From: Streptomyces sp. SID13726
GTDB lineage: Bacteria > Actinomycetota > Actinomycetes > Streptomycetales > Streptomycetaceae
Direction: 5' to 3'
Length of the DNA: 64,000 nt
Assembly: GCF_010548375.1 (NCBI RefSeq)
Contig: NZ_JAAGLY010000003.1
Location: 248,001 to 312,000, forward strand
Made by a program: the position numbers and the translations under genes. A model generated the notes under the pieces. The model worked only from the letters and a program-made list of their open reading frames with translations. It did no database searches and was not told the origin of the DNA. Positions 9,386 through 19,457 of the stretch are shown piece by piece (position 1 is the first letter of the stretch; every line of letters begins with the position of its first letter).

Positions 9386-11494
9386 TCAGCCGATCCCGGG
9401 GATGAGGGAGATGAGCAGGTCGATGAGTTTGATGCCAACGAAGGGGGCGATCAGTCCGCCGATGCCGTAGACCGTGAGGTTGCGGCGGAGCATCTTGTCG
9501 GCGCTGACCGGCCGGTACTGCACGCCCCGCAGGGACAGCGGCACCAGCGCGATGATGATCAGCGCGTTGAAGATGACGGCGGACAGGATCGCGGAGTCCG
9601 GTGAGGACAGGCCCATGATGTTGAGCTTGTCCAGGCCGGGGTAGACGGCCGCGAACAGCGCCGGGATGATCGCGAAGTACTTGGCGACGTCGTTGGCGAT
9701 GGAGAACGTGGTCAACGCACCCCGGGTGATCAGGAGTTGCTTGCCGATCTCGACGATCTCGATCAGCTTGGTCGGGTTGGAGTCGAGGTCGACCATGTTG
9801 CCGGCCTCCTTGGCGGCCGACGTGCCGGTGTTCATGGCCACGCCGACGTCCGCCTGCGCGAGCGCGGGGGCGTCGTTGGTGCCGTCTCCGGTCATCGCGA
9901 CGAGCTTGCCGCCGGCCTGCTCCCGCTTGATGAGGGCCATCTTGTCCTCGGGGGTGGCCTCGGCGAGGAAGTCGTCCACGCCCGCCTCCTCGGCGATCGC
10001 CTTGGCCGTCAGCGGGTTGTCACCCGTGATCATGACGGTCTTGATGCCCATCCGGCGCAGCTCGTCGAACCGCTCCCGCATGCCCTCCTTGACGACGTCC
10101 TTGAGATGGATGACGCCCAGCACCCGTGCGCCCTCGGCGTCCTCGACGGCGACCAGCAGCGGAGTGCCGCCCTCGCCGGAGATCCGGTCGGTCAACTCCC
10201 GGGCGTCGGGGGCGACTTCGCCGCCCTGCTCCTCGACCCACCTGATGACCGAACCGGCGGCGCCCTTGCGGATCTTGCGTCCCTCGACGTCCACACCCGA
10301 CATCCGGGTCTGCGCGGTGAAGGCGATCCACTCGGCACCGGCCAGCTCCCGCTCGCGCAGCCCGTACCGCTCCTTCGCGAGTACGACGACGGAGCGGCCC
10401 TCGGGCGTCTCGTCGGCCAGCGACGACAGCTGGGCCGCGTCGGCGACCTCGACGTCCGTCACCCCGCGCACCGGCACGAAGGTGGCCGCCTGGCGGTTGC
10501 CCAGCGTGATGGTGCCGGTCTTGTCGAGCAGCAGGGTCGAGACGTCACCGGCCGCCTCGACCGCCCGGCCGGACATGGCGAGGACGTTGCGCTGGACCAG
10601 CCGGTCCATGCCCGCGATGCCGATCGCGGAGAGCAGGGCGCCGATGGTGGTCGGGATCAGGCAGACCAGCAGGGCGACCAGCACGACCATCGTCAGGTGG
10701 GTGCCCGCGTAGTCCGCGAAGGGCGGCAGGGTGGCGCAGGCCAGCAGGAAGACGATGGTCAGCGAGGCGAGCAGGATGTTCAGCGCGATCTCGTTGGGCG
10801 TCTTCTGCCGGGCCGCGCCCTCGACCAGGTTGATCATCCGGTCGATGAAGGTCTCGCCGGGCTTCGTCGTGATCTTGATGACGATCCGGTCGGAGAGCAC
10901 CTTGGTGCCGCCGGTGACCGCGCTGCGGTCGCCGCCCGACTCCCGGATGACCGGCGCGGACTCACCGGTGATCGCCGACTCGTCGACGGAGGCGACGCCC
11001 TCGACGACGTCTCCGTCGCCGGGGATGACGTCCCCCGCCTCGCAGACGACCAGGTCGCCGATCTTCAGCCCGGTGCCCGGTACCTCGGTGCCGTCCACGA
11101 GTCGCGCGACCGTGTCCGTCTTGGCCTTCCTGAGGGTGTCGGCCTGGGCCTTGCCGCGGCCCTCGGCGACCGCCTCCGCGAGGTTGGCGAAGACGACGGT
11201 CAGCCACAGCCAGGCGCTGATGGTCCAGCCGAACCAGTCGCCCGGGTCCTTGAAGGAGAACACCGTGGTCAGCACGGACCCGATCCACACCACGAACATC
11301 ACGGGCGACTTGACCATCACCCGCGGGTCGAGCTTGCGGAAGGCCTCCGGCAGCGATTTGAGGAGCTGCTTGGGATCGAACAGGCCCGCGCCGACACGGC
11401 CCTCGGGGGCCTTGTGCCCCGTGGGCGCGTCCTGGTGGGGCGCAAGGGTGGGAGTGGACATCGCGTCCTCGTGGGGTTCGGTACGAGTGGTCAT
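9386..11494 (-). CDS. kdpB: K+-transporting ATPase subunit KdpB (P-type ATPase)
   Basis: 702 residues from ATG 11494, whose ATGA overlaps the kdpA stop. The catalytic subunit has the actuator motif ITGESAPV, the phosphorylated aspartate in [25 protein letters not shown] in the nucleotide domain, and [14 protein letters not shown] and [20 protein letters not shown] in the P domain. It hydrolyses ATP and drives K+ through KdpA. The extra 40 or so residues before the first conserved segment, with [12 protein letters not shown], vary among actinomycetes; an internal start at [10 protein letters not shown] is conceivable. Confidence 0.95.
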   Translation of the reverse strand: MTTRTEPHEDAMSTPTLAPHQDAPTGHKAPEGRVGAGLFDPKQLLKSLPEAFRKLDPRVMVKSPVMFVVWIGSVLTTVFSFKDPGDWFGWTISAWLWLTVVFANLAEAVAEGRGKAQADTLRKAKTDTVARLVDGTEVPGTGLKIGDLVVCEAGDVIPGDGDVVEGVASVDESAITGESAPVIRESGGDRSAVTGGTKVLSDRIVIKITTKPGETFIDRMINLVEGAARQKTPNEIALNILLASLTIVFLLACATLPPFADYAGTHLTMVVLVALLVCLIPTTIGALLSAIGIAGMDRLVQRNVLAMSGRAVEAAGDVSTLLLDKTGTITLGNRQAATFVPVRGVTDVEVADAAQLSSLADETPEGRSVVVLAKERYGLRERELAGAEWIAFTAQTRMSGVDVEGRKIRKGAAGSVIRWVEEQGGEVAPDARELTDRISGEGGTPLLVAVEDAEGARVLGVIHLKDVVKEGMRERFDELRRMGIKTVMITGDNPLTAKAIAEEAGVDDFLAEATPEDKMALIKREQAGGKLVAMTGDGTNDAPALAQADVGVAMNTGTSAAKEAGNMVDLDSNPTKLIEIVEIGKQLLITRGALTTFSIANDVAKYFAIIPALFAAVYPGLDKLNIMGLSSPDSAILSAVIFNALIIIALVPLSLRGVQYRPVSADKMLRRNLTVYGIGGLIAPFVGIKLIDLLISLIPGIG

Positions 11495-13155
11495 GACGCC
11501 AGCCCCTCGGCCAGCGGGCCCAGCGCGAGGGCCGGGAAGTACGTCAGACCGGTGATGATGAGGATCGCGCCCACCAACAGCCCGGTGAACAGCGGCTTCT
11601 CGGTGCGCAGGGTGCCCGCGGTCTCCGGCACCGGCTTCTGCTCGGCGAGCGAACCGGCCAGCGCCAGCACGAAGATCATGGGCAGGAAGCGGCCGAGCAG
11701 CATCGCGAGCCCGGTCATGGTGTTGTACCAGTCGGTGTTCGCGTTCAGGCCGGCGAAGGCCGAGCCGTTGTTGTTGGCCGCGGAGGTGAAGGCGTACAGC
11801 ACTTCCGAGAAGCCGTGCGCCCCCGAGTTGAGCATCGAGTGCGGCGGGGTCGGCAGCGCCATGGAGACCGCCGTGAAGACGAGCACCAGCGCGGGCGTGA
11901 TGAGGATGTAGCAGGCCGCGAGCTTCATCTCCCGGGTGCCGATCTTCTTGCCCAGGTACTCGGGCGTACGGCCGACCATCAGACCGGCGATGAACACCGC
12001 GATGACCGCCATGATCAGCATGCCGTAGAGGCCGGAGCCGGTGCCGCCGGGCGCGATCTCGCCCAGCATCATGCCGAGCATGGTGATCCCGCCGCCGAGC
12101 CCGGTGAAGGACGAGTGGAAGGAGTCCACGGCACCGGTGGACGTCAATGTCGTCGACACCGCGAAGATCGACGACCCGCCGATCCCGAACCGGACCTCCT
12201 TGCCCTCGTACGCCCCTCCTGCGGCCTGGAGCGCCGGGCCGTGGTGGGCGAACTCGGCCCACATCATCAGGGCGACGAAGCCCAGCCAGATGGTGAACAT
12301 CGTGGCGAGGATCGCGTAGCCCTGCCTGACCGAGCCGACCAGCACACCGAAGGTGCGGGTCAGCGCGAACGGGATGACCAGGATCAGGAAGATCTCGAAC
12401 AGGTTGGTGAAGGGCGTCGGGTTCTCGAAGGGATGGGCGGAGTTGGCGTTGAAGTAGCCGCCGCCGTTGGTGCCGATCTCCTTGATGGCCTCCTGTGAGG
12501 CGACCGCGCCGCCGTTCCACTGCTGCGAGCCGCCCATGAACTGACCCACCTCGTGGATCCCGGAGAAGTTCTGGATCGCCCCGCAGGCGACCAGGATCAC
12601 CGCGGCGACCACGGACAGCGGCACCAGGATGCGCAGGGTGCCGCGCACCAGGTCGGCCCAGAAGTTGCCCAGTTCACCGGTCCGCGACCGCGCGAACCCG
12701 CGCACCAGGGCCACCGCGACGGCCATGCCCACGGCCGCCGAGACGAAGTTCTGCACGGCGAGACCGGCTGTCTGCACGACATGGCCCATGGTCTGTTCGC
12801 CGTAGTACGACTGCCAGTTGGTGTTGGTCACGAAGGACACGGCCGTGTCGAACGACTGCGCCGGGTTGACCGAGTCGAAGCCGAGCGAGCCGGGCAGGAT
12901 GCCCTGGAGCCGCTGGAGCAGGTAGAGGAAGAGGACGCCGGCGGCCGAGAAGGCGAGGATCGCGCGCAGATACGCGGGCCAGGTCATCTCGGTGTCGGGG
13001 TTGGCACCGATGGCCCGGTAGGTCCACTTCTCGACCCGCAGGTGCTTGTCGGAGGAGTAGACCCGGGCCATGTGGTTGCCGAGGGGGACGTAGGCGAGAG
13101 CCAGCGCGCCGATGAGGGCGACGAGCTGGAGGACGCCGGCGAGTACGGGACCCAT
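11491..13155 (-). CDS. kdpA: K+-transporting ATPase subunit KdpA
   Basis: 554 residues from ATG 13155. This polytopic K+-channel-like subunit carries the selectivity-filter-type loops [43 protein letters not shown] and [15 protein letters not shown], with the conserved ENPTPFTNL segment. It belongs to the superfamily of K+ transporters and forms the ion path of KdpFABC. Its stop overlaps kdpB by 4 bases. Only 8 bases separate it from the end of kdpF. Confidence 0.95.
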   Translation of the reverse strand: MGPVLAGVLQLVALIGALALAYVPLGNHMARVYSSDKHLRVEKWTYRAIGANPDTEMTWPAYLRAILAFSAAGVLFLYLLQRLQGILPGSLGFDSVNPAQSFDTAVSFVTNTNWQSYYGEQTMGHVVQTAGLAVQNFVSAAVGMAVAVALVRGFARSRTGELGNFWADLVRGTLRILVPLSVVAAVILVACGAIQNFSGIHEVGQFMGGSQQWNGGAVASQEAIKEIGTNGGGYFNANSAHPFENPTPFTNLFEIFLILVIPFALTRTFGVLVGSVRQGYAILATMFTIWLGFVALMMWAEFAHHGPALQAAGGAYEGKEVRFGIGGSSIFAVSTTLTSTGAVDSFHSSFTGLGGGITMLGMMLGEIAPGGTGSGLYGMLIMAVIAVFIAGLMVGRTPEYLGKKIGTREMKLAACYILITPALVLVFTAVSMALPTPPHSMLNSGAHGFSEVLYAFTSAANNNGSAFAGLNANTDWYNTMTGLAMLLGRFLPMIFVLALAGSLAEQKPVPETAGTLRTEKPLFTGLLVGAILIITGLTYFPALALGPLAEGLAS

Positions 13156-13163
13156 ACCTAGTC

Positions 13164-13253
13164 TCAGAACCTCTCCGGGAAGATCAGGGCGAGGACGAGA
13201 TAGCCCAGCAGGGCGACGGCCACGATCAGGCCGACGATGTTCTCGGCGGTCAC
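13164..13253 (-). CDS. kdpF: KdpF, small K+-ATPase subunit
   Basis: A 29-residue single-helix protein beginning [20 protein letters not shown] and ending ALIFPERF, the common KdpF signature (LxLIFPERF). Start GTG 13253 overlaps the stop of a 27-residue upstream frame (GTGA). KdpF stabilises the KdpABC complex at the KdpA surface. Confidence 0.9.
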   Translation of the reverse strand: MTAENIVGLIVAVALLGYLVLALIFPERF

Positions 13254-13333
13254 AGCTTCGTCACCCCCTTGGCGACGAGAGCCACCAGCGCGAAACCCGC
13301 GACGATGGTGACGACGAAGGCCAGATCGGCCAT
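13250..13333 (-). CDS. 27-residue membrane peptide translationally coupled to kdpF
   Basis: ATG 13333 is preceded by CCAGGAG with 8-base spacing and opens [20 protein letters not shown], then AKGVTKL and stop. The peptide is one hydrophobic helix with a short basic tail. Its TGA overlaps the kdpF GTG in the same 4-base manner as kdpA/kdpB, so it is almost certainly the first cistron of the kdp operon. I do not know a function; assembly factor or extra KdpF-like subunit are possibilities. Confidence 0.7.
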   Translation of the reverse strand: MADLAFVVTIVAGFALVALVAKGVTKL

Positions 13334-13411
13334 CGTGAACTCCTGGAGTCGAGATTCGATGAACACGGACGATTAGAGGAAAGCGCCTCCGTGGCCGGAT
13401 CGGATCGCCTG

Positions 13412-13459
13412 TTGACGGCTCCCTTACGGCCACGCCCGCGGCTTTGACGGGGCTTATAC
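13412..13459. promoter_or_regulatory. Candidate KdpE sites upstream of the kdp operon
   Basis: TTGACGG occurs at 13412-13418 and again at 13444-13450, 32 bp apart. Each is followed one turn later by a related element (CTTAC at 13423, TATAC at 13455). They lie about 80-125 bp upstream of the first kdp start and resemble the repeats in front of the KimA-like gene and kdpD. Binding by KdpE is an inference. Confidence 0.4.
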
Positions 13460-13527
13460 GCCCCCGCATCTACGCCCTCGCTTCTACGCCCGCGCTTCCT
13501 GCTGACGGGGAGGCGGGCGTTCCGGGG

Positions 13528-15369
13528 TCACGGCAGCCGGAAGCGCAGCCGGCAGATCACCGCGTCCGTCTCCCGCCGTACGGCATGTGCCACCACGGCT
13601 CCGCGCTGGTTCTGGAGCAGCCGCTGCCACAGCCGCTCCGGCTCCGTCTCCGGGATCAGCACGGTGACCCGCGTGCCCGGCTCGGCGGCGGCGACCTCAC
13701 GGACGTAGGCGGCGATGGGGCGCCCGAGGCTGCGCCGGTCGGTGGTGAGCCGGACGAGGGGCACGCCCGGGTCCCACCGCGCCCAGGAGCGTTCCAGGGC
13801 GTGCAGGCCCGCCCGGTCCTCGGGGTCCGGGTAGCAGACGGTCACGGCGCGGACCTCGTCGCCGAGGGAGGCCGCCGCGGACAGCGCCTCGGAGGTCAGC
13901 CGGGACAGCGTGGACACGGGCACGATCACCAGCGAGCGCTCACGGTGCGGCGGCTCCGGCACCCGGCCGAGTCCGAGCCGCTCGCCGATCCGGCCGTAGG
14001 CGCGGTGGACGGTCTCGAAGGCGGTCACCAGCAGCGGCAGGGCGATCACTATCAGCCAGGCGCCCTCCTCGAACTTCTCCACCGTCACGACAACGGCCGC
14101 GATCCCCGTGAGCAGCGCGCCGAAGCCGTTGAGCAGCGCCTTGCCCCGCCAACCCCGTCCTCGCTCCTGCCGCCAGTGCCGGACCATCCCGACCTGCGCG
14201 ACGGTGAACCCGACGAAGACGCCGATGGCGAACAGCGGCACCAGCGTGTTGGTGTCGCCGCCGGAGAAGACCAGCAGCGCGGCCGCGACGACGGCCAGGG
14301 CCAGCACTCCGTGCCGGTGCACCTGCCGGTCCGCCTTCAGGGCGAACACGTGCGGGGCGTAGTTGTCGCGGGCGAGCAGCTTCAGCAGCACGGGCAGCCC
14401 GCCGAAGGACGTGTTGGCCGACAGGGCGAGCAGGATCATCGTCGCGAACTGGATGACGTAGAAAGCCCAGTTGTGGCCGAGCGAGGCGTCCGCGAGCTGG
14501 GCGAGGACGGTAACGCCCTCGACCGGCTGGAGGTGGAACCGGCCGATCAGGACGGACAGGCCGATCAGCATCAGGCCCAGGACCGCGCCGAGGGCGACCT
14601 CCGCGCGCTGGGCGCGTTTGACGCGCGGGCGCCGGAAGGAGGGCACCGCGTTGGCGATCGCCTCCACTCCGGTGAGCGCGGCACAGCCCGAGGCGAAGGC
14701 TTTCAGCAGGAGGAGCGCGCCCACGCTGGTGGCGTTGTCGGCGAGCACGGAGGCGTGGCCGTCCGCGGTCGCGGTGCTCACCGGCGCGGACCGGAACAGG
14801 CCGACGGCGACGAGGACGAGGATCGAGCCGACGAACACGATCGTCGGCACGATGAAGGCCTTCGCAGACTCGACGATGCCCCGCAGGTTCACCCCGGTGA
14901 TCAGCACCAGCACCGCCAGGCACAGCCACAGCCGGTGCTCGTACAGGGACGGGAAGGCGGAGGTCAGCGCGGCGACGCCGGCCGTCACGGCGACGGCGAC
15001 GTTGAGGACGTAGTCGAGGACCAGCGAGGCCGCCGCCACCAGGCTCGTGCGCGCACCGAGATGTGTCCTGGCGACGGCGTAGGAACCGCCGCCGTCGGGA
15101 AAGGCCGCGATCACCTGCCGGTACGACAGCACCAGCACCGCCAGCAGGCTCGCGATGGCCAGCGTGACCGGCATCGTGAAGCCCAGACCGTGGGCGCCCG
15201 CGGCGGCCAGGACCAGGACGATCGCCTCGGGCCCGTACGCCACCGACGCCATGGCGTCCAGGGACAGGGCGGCGAGGCCCGTGACGGCGGTGAGACGATG
15301 CCGCTCGCCGGTGTCGGGCGGCTCTTCGTCGGCGGGGGTCGCGCCCGGCTCGGTGATCAGGACGGACAT
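13528..15369 (-). CDS. KimA/YdaO-type K+ importer (APC superfamily permease)
   Basis: Start ATG 15369 (MSVLITEPG) has AAGGAG upstream; 613 residues. About 12 membrane helices occupy residues 25-440, followed by a cytoplasmic domain of about 150 residues. LSLDAMASVAYGPEAIVLVL, VLSYRQVIAAFPDGGGSYAV, VTAGVAALTSAFPSL, NLRGIVESAKAF and FASGCAALTGVEAIANAVP follow Bacillus subtilis KimA closely. KimA is a high-affinity K+/H+ symporter controlled by c-di-AMP through its cytoplasmic domain. The setting between kdpFABC and kdpD supports K+ rather than amino-acid transport. It is often auto-labelled an amino-acid permease. Confidence 0.75.
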   Translation of the reverse strand: MSVLITEPGATPADEEPPDTGERHRLTAVTGLAALSLDAMASVAYGPEAIVLVLAAAGAHGLGFTMPVTLAIASLLAVLVLSYRQVIAAFPDGGGSYAVARTHLGARTSLVAAASLVLDYVLNVAVAVTAGVAALTSAFPSLYEHRLWLCLAVLVLITGVNLRGIVESAKAFIVPTIVFVGSILVLVAVGLFRSAPVSTATADGHASVLADNATSVGALLLLKAFASGCAALTGVEAIANAVPSFRRPRVKRAQRAEVALGAVLGLMLIGLSVLIGRFHLQPVEGVTVLAQLADASLGHNWAFYVIQFATMILLALSANTSFGGLPVLLKLLARDNYAPHVFALKADRQVHRHGVLALAVVAAALLVFSGGDTNTLVPLFAIGVFVGFTVAQVGMVRHWRQERGRGWRGKALLNGFGALLTGIAAVVVTVEKFEEGAWLIVIALPLLVTAFETVHRAYGRIGERLGLGRVPEPPHRERSLVIVPVSTLSRLTSEALSAAASLGDEVRAVTVCYPDPEDRAGLHALERSWARWDPGVPLVRLTTDRRSLGRPIAAYVREVAAAEPGTRVTVLIPETEPERLWQRLLQNQRGAVVAHAVRRETDAVICRLRFRLP

Positions 15370-15497
15370 CGGTGCGTGCTCCTTGTTCCTGAGGGCCGCG
15401 CCCGGGGGCTGGGGGGGGCGCGGTGCACTCAGGGTGTGGCTGTCCCCGGCCGCGGCCGACGGCTCTTGGCGGCTTCTTCGCGCTGACGGGAGCGACT

Positions 15498-15515
15498 TTG
15501 ACGTGGCCTTGACGG
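15498..15515. promoter_or_regulatory. Candidate KdpE direct repeat upstream of the KimA-like gene
   Basis: TTGACGTGGCCTTGACGG contains two TTGACG elements with an 11-bp period, about 130-145 bp before the KimA-like start. OmpR-family regulators typically bind such one-turn direct repeats. It matches the repeat before kdpD at the two TTGAC half-sites and at several spacer positions. Confidence 0.45.
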
Positions 15516-15637
15516 GTCGGGGCGCGGGTCCGGGCACGGGGCGTGGCACAGGTCGTGGCACGGGCCGGGTGACTGCGGCATCAGGGTCCCGTCAAGAGGG
15601 CTGCGCCCCGGCCCGGCCGGTCTCTACGGTCACCGGC

Positions 15638-16168
15638 ATGGCATCCCGCGGCGAAGCGTGCGAAACCGACGGCACGGCGCACGATCTCCGGTGGGCCCGG
15701 GACGTGCGGGACTCGGTGCGCTGCGCCGGTGTGCTCCTCGCCCTGCTCCTCCTGTTCGACTGGGGCGCGGGCCGGCTCACGTTCCTGCGCGGCACGCTGT
15801 GGACCACCCTGGCGCTGCTGCTCTTCCTGACGCTGTGTCCGGCCCGCGTGCGCGCCGGTGCGGACTGGCTGTCGTCCCGGTCGCTGGTGCGTGAACGCCG
15901 GGTCCGCACCGACCTGTTGGTGTCCGTGCGCTGTCTGGAGGGCGTCTCCGAGCGGCTGTTGCTGCGGGACGCCCTCGGCGGGCTGGTGGAGATCCCCACC
16001 GACGTGCTGGTGCGCAACCCGCTGCTGTGGCTCCGGGTGGAGGCGGGTGCCAGGAAGTCGGCGGCGGACGGCACCCTGCTGTGCGGCGCGACCGCGTTGC
16101 GCCGCCTCGCCGTGCGGGTCGACCGCGAGGCCGCGCGCTCGGTCTTCAGGGCCTCGGGACTCGAGTGA
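15638..16168 (+). CDS. Uncharacterised membrane protein
   Basis: 176 residues from ATG 15638. Two adjacent hydrophobic segments (CAGVLLALLLLFDWGAG; GTLWTTLALLLFLTLCPARV) at about residues 30-80 are followed by a soluble domain (VSVRCLEGVSERLLLRDALG, VEIPTDVLVRNPLLWLRVEA). I do not recognise the family; the soluble part has a short beta-rich pattern. It is the only plus-strand gene inside the potassium region and converges with the DUF4118 gene 12 bases away. A role in K+ homeostasis would be guilt by association only. Confidence 0.65.
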   Translation: MASRGEACETDGTAHDLRWARDVRDSVRCAGVLLALLLLFDWGAGRLTFLRGTLWTTLALLLFLTLCPARVRAGADWLSSRSLVRERRVRTDLLVSVRCLEGVSERLLLRDALGGLVEIPTDVLVRNPLLWLRVEAGARKSAADGTLLCGATALRRLAVRVDREAARSVFRASGLE

Positions 16169-16180
16169 GACCGTCGCCGC

Positions 16181-16939
16181 TCAGGCCGGGCCCGCCGTGT
16201 CCAGTGCCGCGCCGGTCTGGTCGGCCAGGGTCACCGCGACCAGGCGGGCCTGGAGCGGCGGCAGGGGCCCCGGGCCCGGGGAGAGCATGAAGCGGCCGAG
16301 GTACCGGCCGTTGCCGTACACCCGCAGCTCGACCTCGTCCTCGGCCCAACCGCCGCTCACACCACCGTCCTTGAGGAGGCGCGCCGGACGTCCCAGCAAC
16401 GTCCCGTACTCGAAGCGGCAGGCGCGCAGCCCCAGCAGGGCGACGAGTTCGCCCCGGACGTGATCGACCACGGTGTCCGCCGAGTTGGGGGACCGGGCCA
16501 GGTCGGCGGTCCGGTGCAGCAGTTCCAGATGGGCGGCGTCCGTGACGGTGACGACCTCCAGCCGCCGTGCCCGGGCGGCCAGTTGGGACACCAGAGCCCC
16601 GACGGCCAGCAGCAGCACGGCGGTCTCCAGGTCCGCCGAGGCGGAGATGTCGAAGGTCTCGTACGGCCTGGTCAGGAAGAAGTCGAACCAGGCCGCCGCC
16701 GACAGCGCCGCCAGCGCACCCGCCGTACGACTGCCCAGGGCGGCCACCGCCACCACGACCACGACGAGGACGAGCGCCGCGTTCGTGTGGGACAGCCGCG
16801 TGCGGACCGGGACGAGAGCCAGGGCCACCAGGAAGGGCGCGAGCAGGCCCGCCGCCAGGGCGATGCCGTCCCTCGACAGCCGGACTCGCGTGCCGTTCGT
16901 GCTGTGCGGCATCCGCCAGGTACTGGTTCCGGTGCTCAT
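16181..16939 (-). CDS. DUF4118 (KdpD membrane-domain-like) sensor-type protein without kinase
   Basis: 252 residues from ATG 16939. Residues about 27-125 match the four-helix membrane module of KdpD (ALGSRTAGALAALSAAAWFD, FFLTRPYETFDI, then LVSQLAARARRLE). A GAF-like region follows (LELLHRTADLARSPNSADTV, VRGELVALLGLRACRFEYG). There is no HisKA or ATPase domain, so it is not a kinase by itself. It begins 10 bases after the kdpD stop and is presumably co-transcribed, perhaps modulating KdpD. It could alternatively be half of an ancestral second kinase. Confidence 0.75.
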   Translation of the reverse strand: MSTGTSTWRMPHSTNGTRVRLSRDGIALAAGLLAPFLVALALVPVRTRLSHTNAALVLVVVVVAVAALGSRTAGALAALSAAAWFDFFLTRPYETFDISASADLETAVLLLAVGALVSQLAARARRLEVVTVTDAAHLELLHRTADLARSPNSADTVVDHVRGELVALLGLRACRFEYGTLLGRPARLLKDGGVSGGWAEDEVELRVYGNGRYLGRFMLSPGPGPLPPLQARLVAVTLADQTGAALDTAGPA

Positions 16940-16949
16940 CGCGCACCTC

Positions 16950-19457
16950 CTACGCTCGGCGCACCACAGGGTGCGGGCTCTGCTCGGGCCGGGTGGTCCC
17001 GGCCTGTTCCGCGAAGGGCAGCGACACGACCATCGTCAGGCCGCCGCCGGGTGTGTCCTCGGGGGCGAGGGTGCCGTTCATCGCCTCGGTCAGGCCGCGG
17101 GCCAGAGCGAGTCCCAGTCCAAGGCCGGTGGTGTTGTCGGTGTCGCCGAGGCGCTGGAACGGCTCGAAGAGGCGCTCCCGGCCGTCGGCGGGGAGCCCGG
17201 GGCCCCGGTCGACCACCCGCAGTTCCACCCGGCCCGCCAGGGCGCTGGCGGTGACCAGCACCTTCTGTCCGCGCGGGGTGTGCCGAGCCGCGTTGCCGAC
17301 GAGGTTGGCGACCACCCGCTCCAGCAGCGGCGGGTCGGCGAGGACGGCGGGGATCTCCTCGATGTCGCGCGCTTCCGCCTCCGGAGTTTCGGCGAGCGCC
17401 ATCGGGAGGACCTCCTCCAGGGTCGTGGCCCTCAGATGCAGAGTGAGGACGCCGGCCTCCAGGCGGCTGAGGTCGAGGAGGTTCTCCACCAGGCGGCTGA
17501 GCTTGGCCATGGACTCGTCGGCGGTGGCGAGGAGTTCGTCGTGGTCCTCCGGGCTGAACTCCACGTCCCGGCTGCGCAGCGAGGTCACGGCGGCCCAGCC
17601 CGCCGCGAGCGGGGTGCGCAGGTCGTGTCCGACGGCCCTCAGCAGCGCCGTACGCATCCGGTCCGCGGCCTTCACGGGCTCCACCTCGGCCGCCGCCTCG
17701 GCCAGCCTGGCCCGCTCCACGGCCGAGCCCACGTGCGCGGCGAACGCGGCGAGCACCCGCCGCTCGGAGGAGGAGAGCGTACGGCCGCGCAGCATCAGGT
17801 ACGCGCCCGGGCCGGCGGGCACGGTGGTGGCTCCCCCGCCGTCGGGTGGTTCGTCGACCAGTTCCGCCGAGTCCATGCCGAAGGTCTCACGGGTGCGTTG
17901 CAGCAGGGCGGGAATGGTCGCGCCGCCCCGCACGATGCTGCCCGCGAGCGACGACATGGTCTCCGCCTCGGCGGTGGCGCGGGCCGAGCGCCGGGACAGG
18001 CGCAGGGAGCGGTCGACGACGGCGGCCACGGTGGCGGCGACCACCGCGAACACCCCCAGCGCGATCAGGGCGTTGGGGTCCTCCAGGGTGAACGCGCCGA
18101 TGGGCGGGATGAACCAGTAGTTGAGCAGCAGGGACGCCGTCACCGACGCGATCACCGCCGAGGCGACCCCGCCTATGCAGGCCACGCCGACCACAGTCAG
18201 CAGGAACAGCAGGGCCTCGCTGGTCAGGTTGAGCGTGCCGCGCAGCTGGGCGAGGACGACCGTCAGCAGCACGGGCAGCACCAGTCCGGCCACCGGACCG
18301 GCGATCAGCCGGGCCCGGGACAGCGTGCGGCGCCGGGACGGCAGCAGGGTGCCGTGTCCGGCCCGCTCGTGGGTGACCCGGTGGACGTCGATGTCGCCGG
18401 AGAGCGCGGTCACGGTCTCCCCCGTGCCCCGCCCGGTCAGGAACCGCTCCAGACGGCCCCGCCGGCTGGTGCCGAGGACGAGCTGGGTGGCGTTCTCGGC
18501 GCGCGCGAAGTCGACCAGGGCGGCCGCGATGTGGTCGCCGACGATCGAGTGGTAGCTGCCGCCGAGGTCTTCGGCGAGCCGCCGCTGCCGGGCCAGCGAG
18601 GCGTGCGAGACACCGGCGGCGAGGCCGTCACTGCGTGCCACGTGCACGGCGAGCAGTTCTCCCCCGGCCGACCGGGCGGCGATCCGGGCGGCCCGCCGGA
18701 TCAGCGTGTCCCCCTCGGGACCGCCGGTCAGTGCGACGACGACCCGCTCCCGGGTCTCCCACACCCCGCCGATGGAGTGCTCGGCGCGGTAGGTCTGGAG
18801 CGCCTCGTCGACCCGGTCGGCCGTCCACAACAGCGCCAACTGCCGCAGAGCGGTGAGGTTTCCGGTCCGGAAGTAGTTCGCGAGGGCCGCGTCGACCTTC
18901 TCGGGCGGGTAGACGTTGCCGTGCGCCATCCGCCGCCGCAGCCCCTCGGGCGGCATGTCCACGAGCTCGATCTGGGTGGCCCGGCGTACGACGTCGTCGG
19001 GCACCGTCTCGTGCTGCGGCACCCCTGTAATCTTCTCGACCACGTCGTTCAGGGACTCCAGGTGCTGGATGTTCAGCGCGGTGACGACGTCGACGCCCGC
19101 GGCGAGCAGCACCTCGATGTCCTGCCAGCGCTTGGCGTTGCGGCCGCCGCCGGGGACGTTGCTGTGCGCGAACTCGTCGACGATGACGACCTGCGGGCGG
19201 CGGGCCAGCACCGCGGCCAGGTCCATCTCCTCGTACCGCCCGCCGCGGTGGTCGCAGCGGGCCCGGGGGACGACCTCGAGACCGTCCAGCATGGCCTCGG
19301 TCCGCGGCCGTCCGTGGCACTCGGCGAAGCCGACCACCACGTCCGCCCCACGAGCGGCCCGGCGCCGCCCCTCGTCGAGCATCCGGTAGGTCTTGCCCAC
19401 CCCCGGGGCCGCCCCGAGGTAGACCTTCAGTCGTCCGGGCCGTACGTCACCACTCAT
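16950..19457 (-). CDS. kdpD: Sensor histidine kinase KdpD (intact)
   Basis: 835 residues from ATG 19457. N-terminal KdpD domain with Walker A (YLGAAPGVGKTYRML, near residue 20), VIVDEFAHSNVPGGGRNAKR, WQDIEVLLAAGVDVVTALNI and HGNVYPPEKVDAALANYF. A universal-stress-type domain (VVALTGGPEGDTLIRRAARI) follows, then four membrane helices (about 395-490), GAF, the H-box AVGHDLRTPLAAGWAAV and an HATPase_c domain (VANLVGNAARHTPRGQK, LGLALARGLTEA). It senses K+/turgor and phosphorylates KdpE. It lies more than 8 kb from kdpE instead of adjacent, while the copy adjacent to kdpE is ruined. Confidence 0.93.
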   Translation of the reverse strand: MSGDVRPGRLKVYLGAAPGVGKTYRMLDEGRRRAARGADVVVGFAECHGRPRTEAMLDGLEVVPRARCDHRGGRYEEMDLAAVLARRPQVVIVDEFAHSNVPGGGRNAKRWQDIEVLLAAGVDVVTALNIQHLESLNDVVEKITGVPQHETVPDDVVRRATQIELVDMPPEGLRRRMAHGNVYPPEKVDAALANYFRTGNLTALRQLALLWTADRVDEALQTYRAEHSIGGVWETRERVVVALTGGPEGDTLIRRAARIAARSAGGELLAVHVARSDGLAAGVSHASLARQRRLAEDLGGSYHSIVGDHIAAALVDFARAENATQLVLGTSRRGRLERFLTGRGTGETVTALSGDIDVHRVTHERAGHGTLLPSRRRTLSRARLIAGPVAGLVLPVLLTVVLAQLRGTLNLTSEALLFLLTVVGVACIGGVASAVIASVTASLLLNYWFIPPIGAFTLEDPNALIALGVFAVVAATVAAVVDRSLRLSRRSARATAEAETMSSLAGSIVRGGATIPALLQRTRETFGMDSAELVDEPPDGGGATTVPAGPGAYLMLRGRTLSSSERRVLAAFAAHVGSAVERARLAEAAAEVEPVKAADRMRTALLRAVGHDLRTPLAAGWAAVTSLRSRDVEFSPEDHDELLATADESMAKLSRLVENLLDLSRLEAGVLTLHLRATTLEEVLPMALAETPEAEARDIEEIPAVLADPPLLERVVANLVGNAARHTPRGQKVLVTASALAGRVELRVVDRGPGLPADGRERLFEPFQRLGDTDNTTGLGLGLALARGLTEAMNGTLAPEDTPGGGLTMVVSLPFAEQAGTTRPEQSPHPVVRRA

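Noticed and set aside
15370..15640. ydaO-type c-di-AMP riboswitch before the KimA-like gene
   Set aside because: The leader is mainly GC-rich repeats (CCGTGCC-like) and I could not recognise the conserved ydaO cores.
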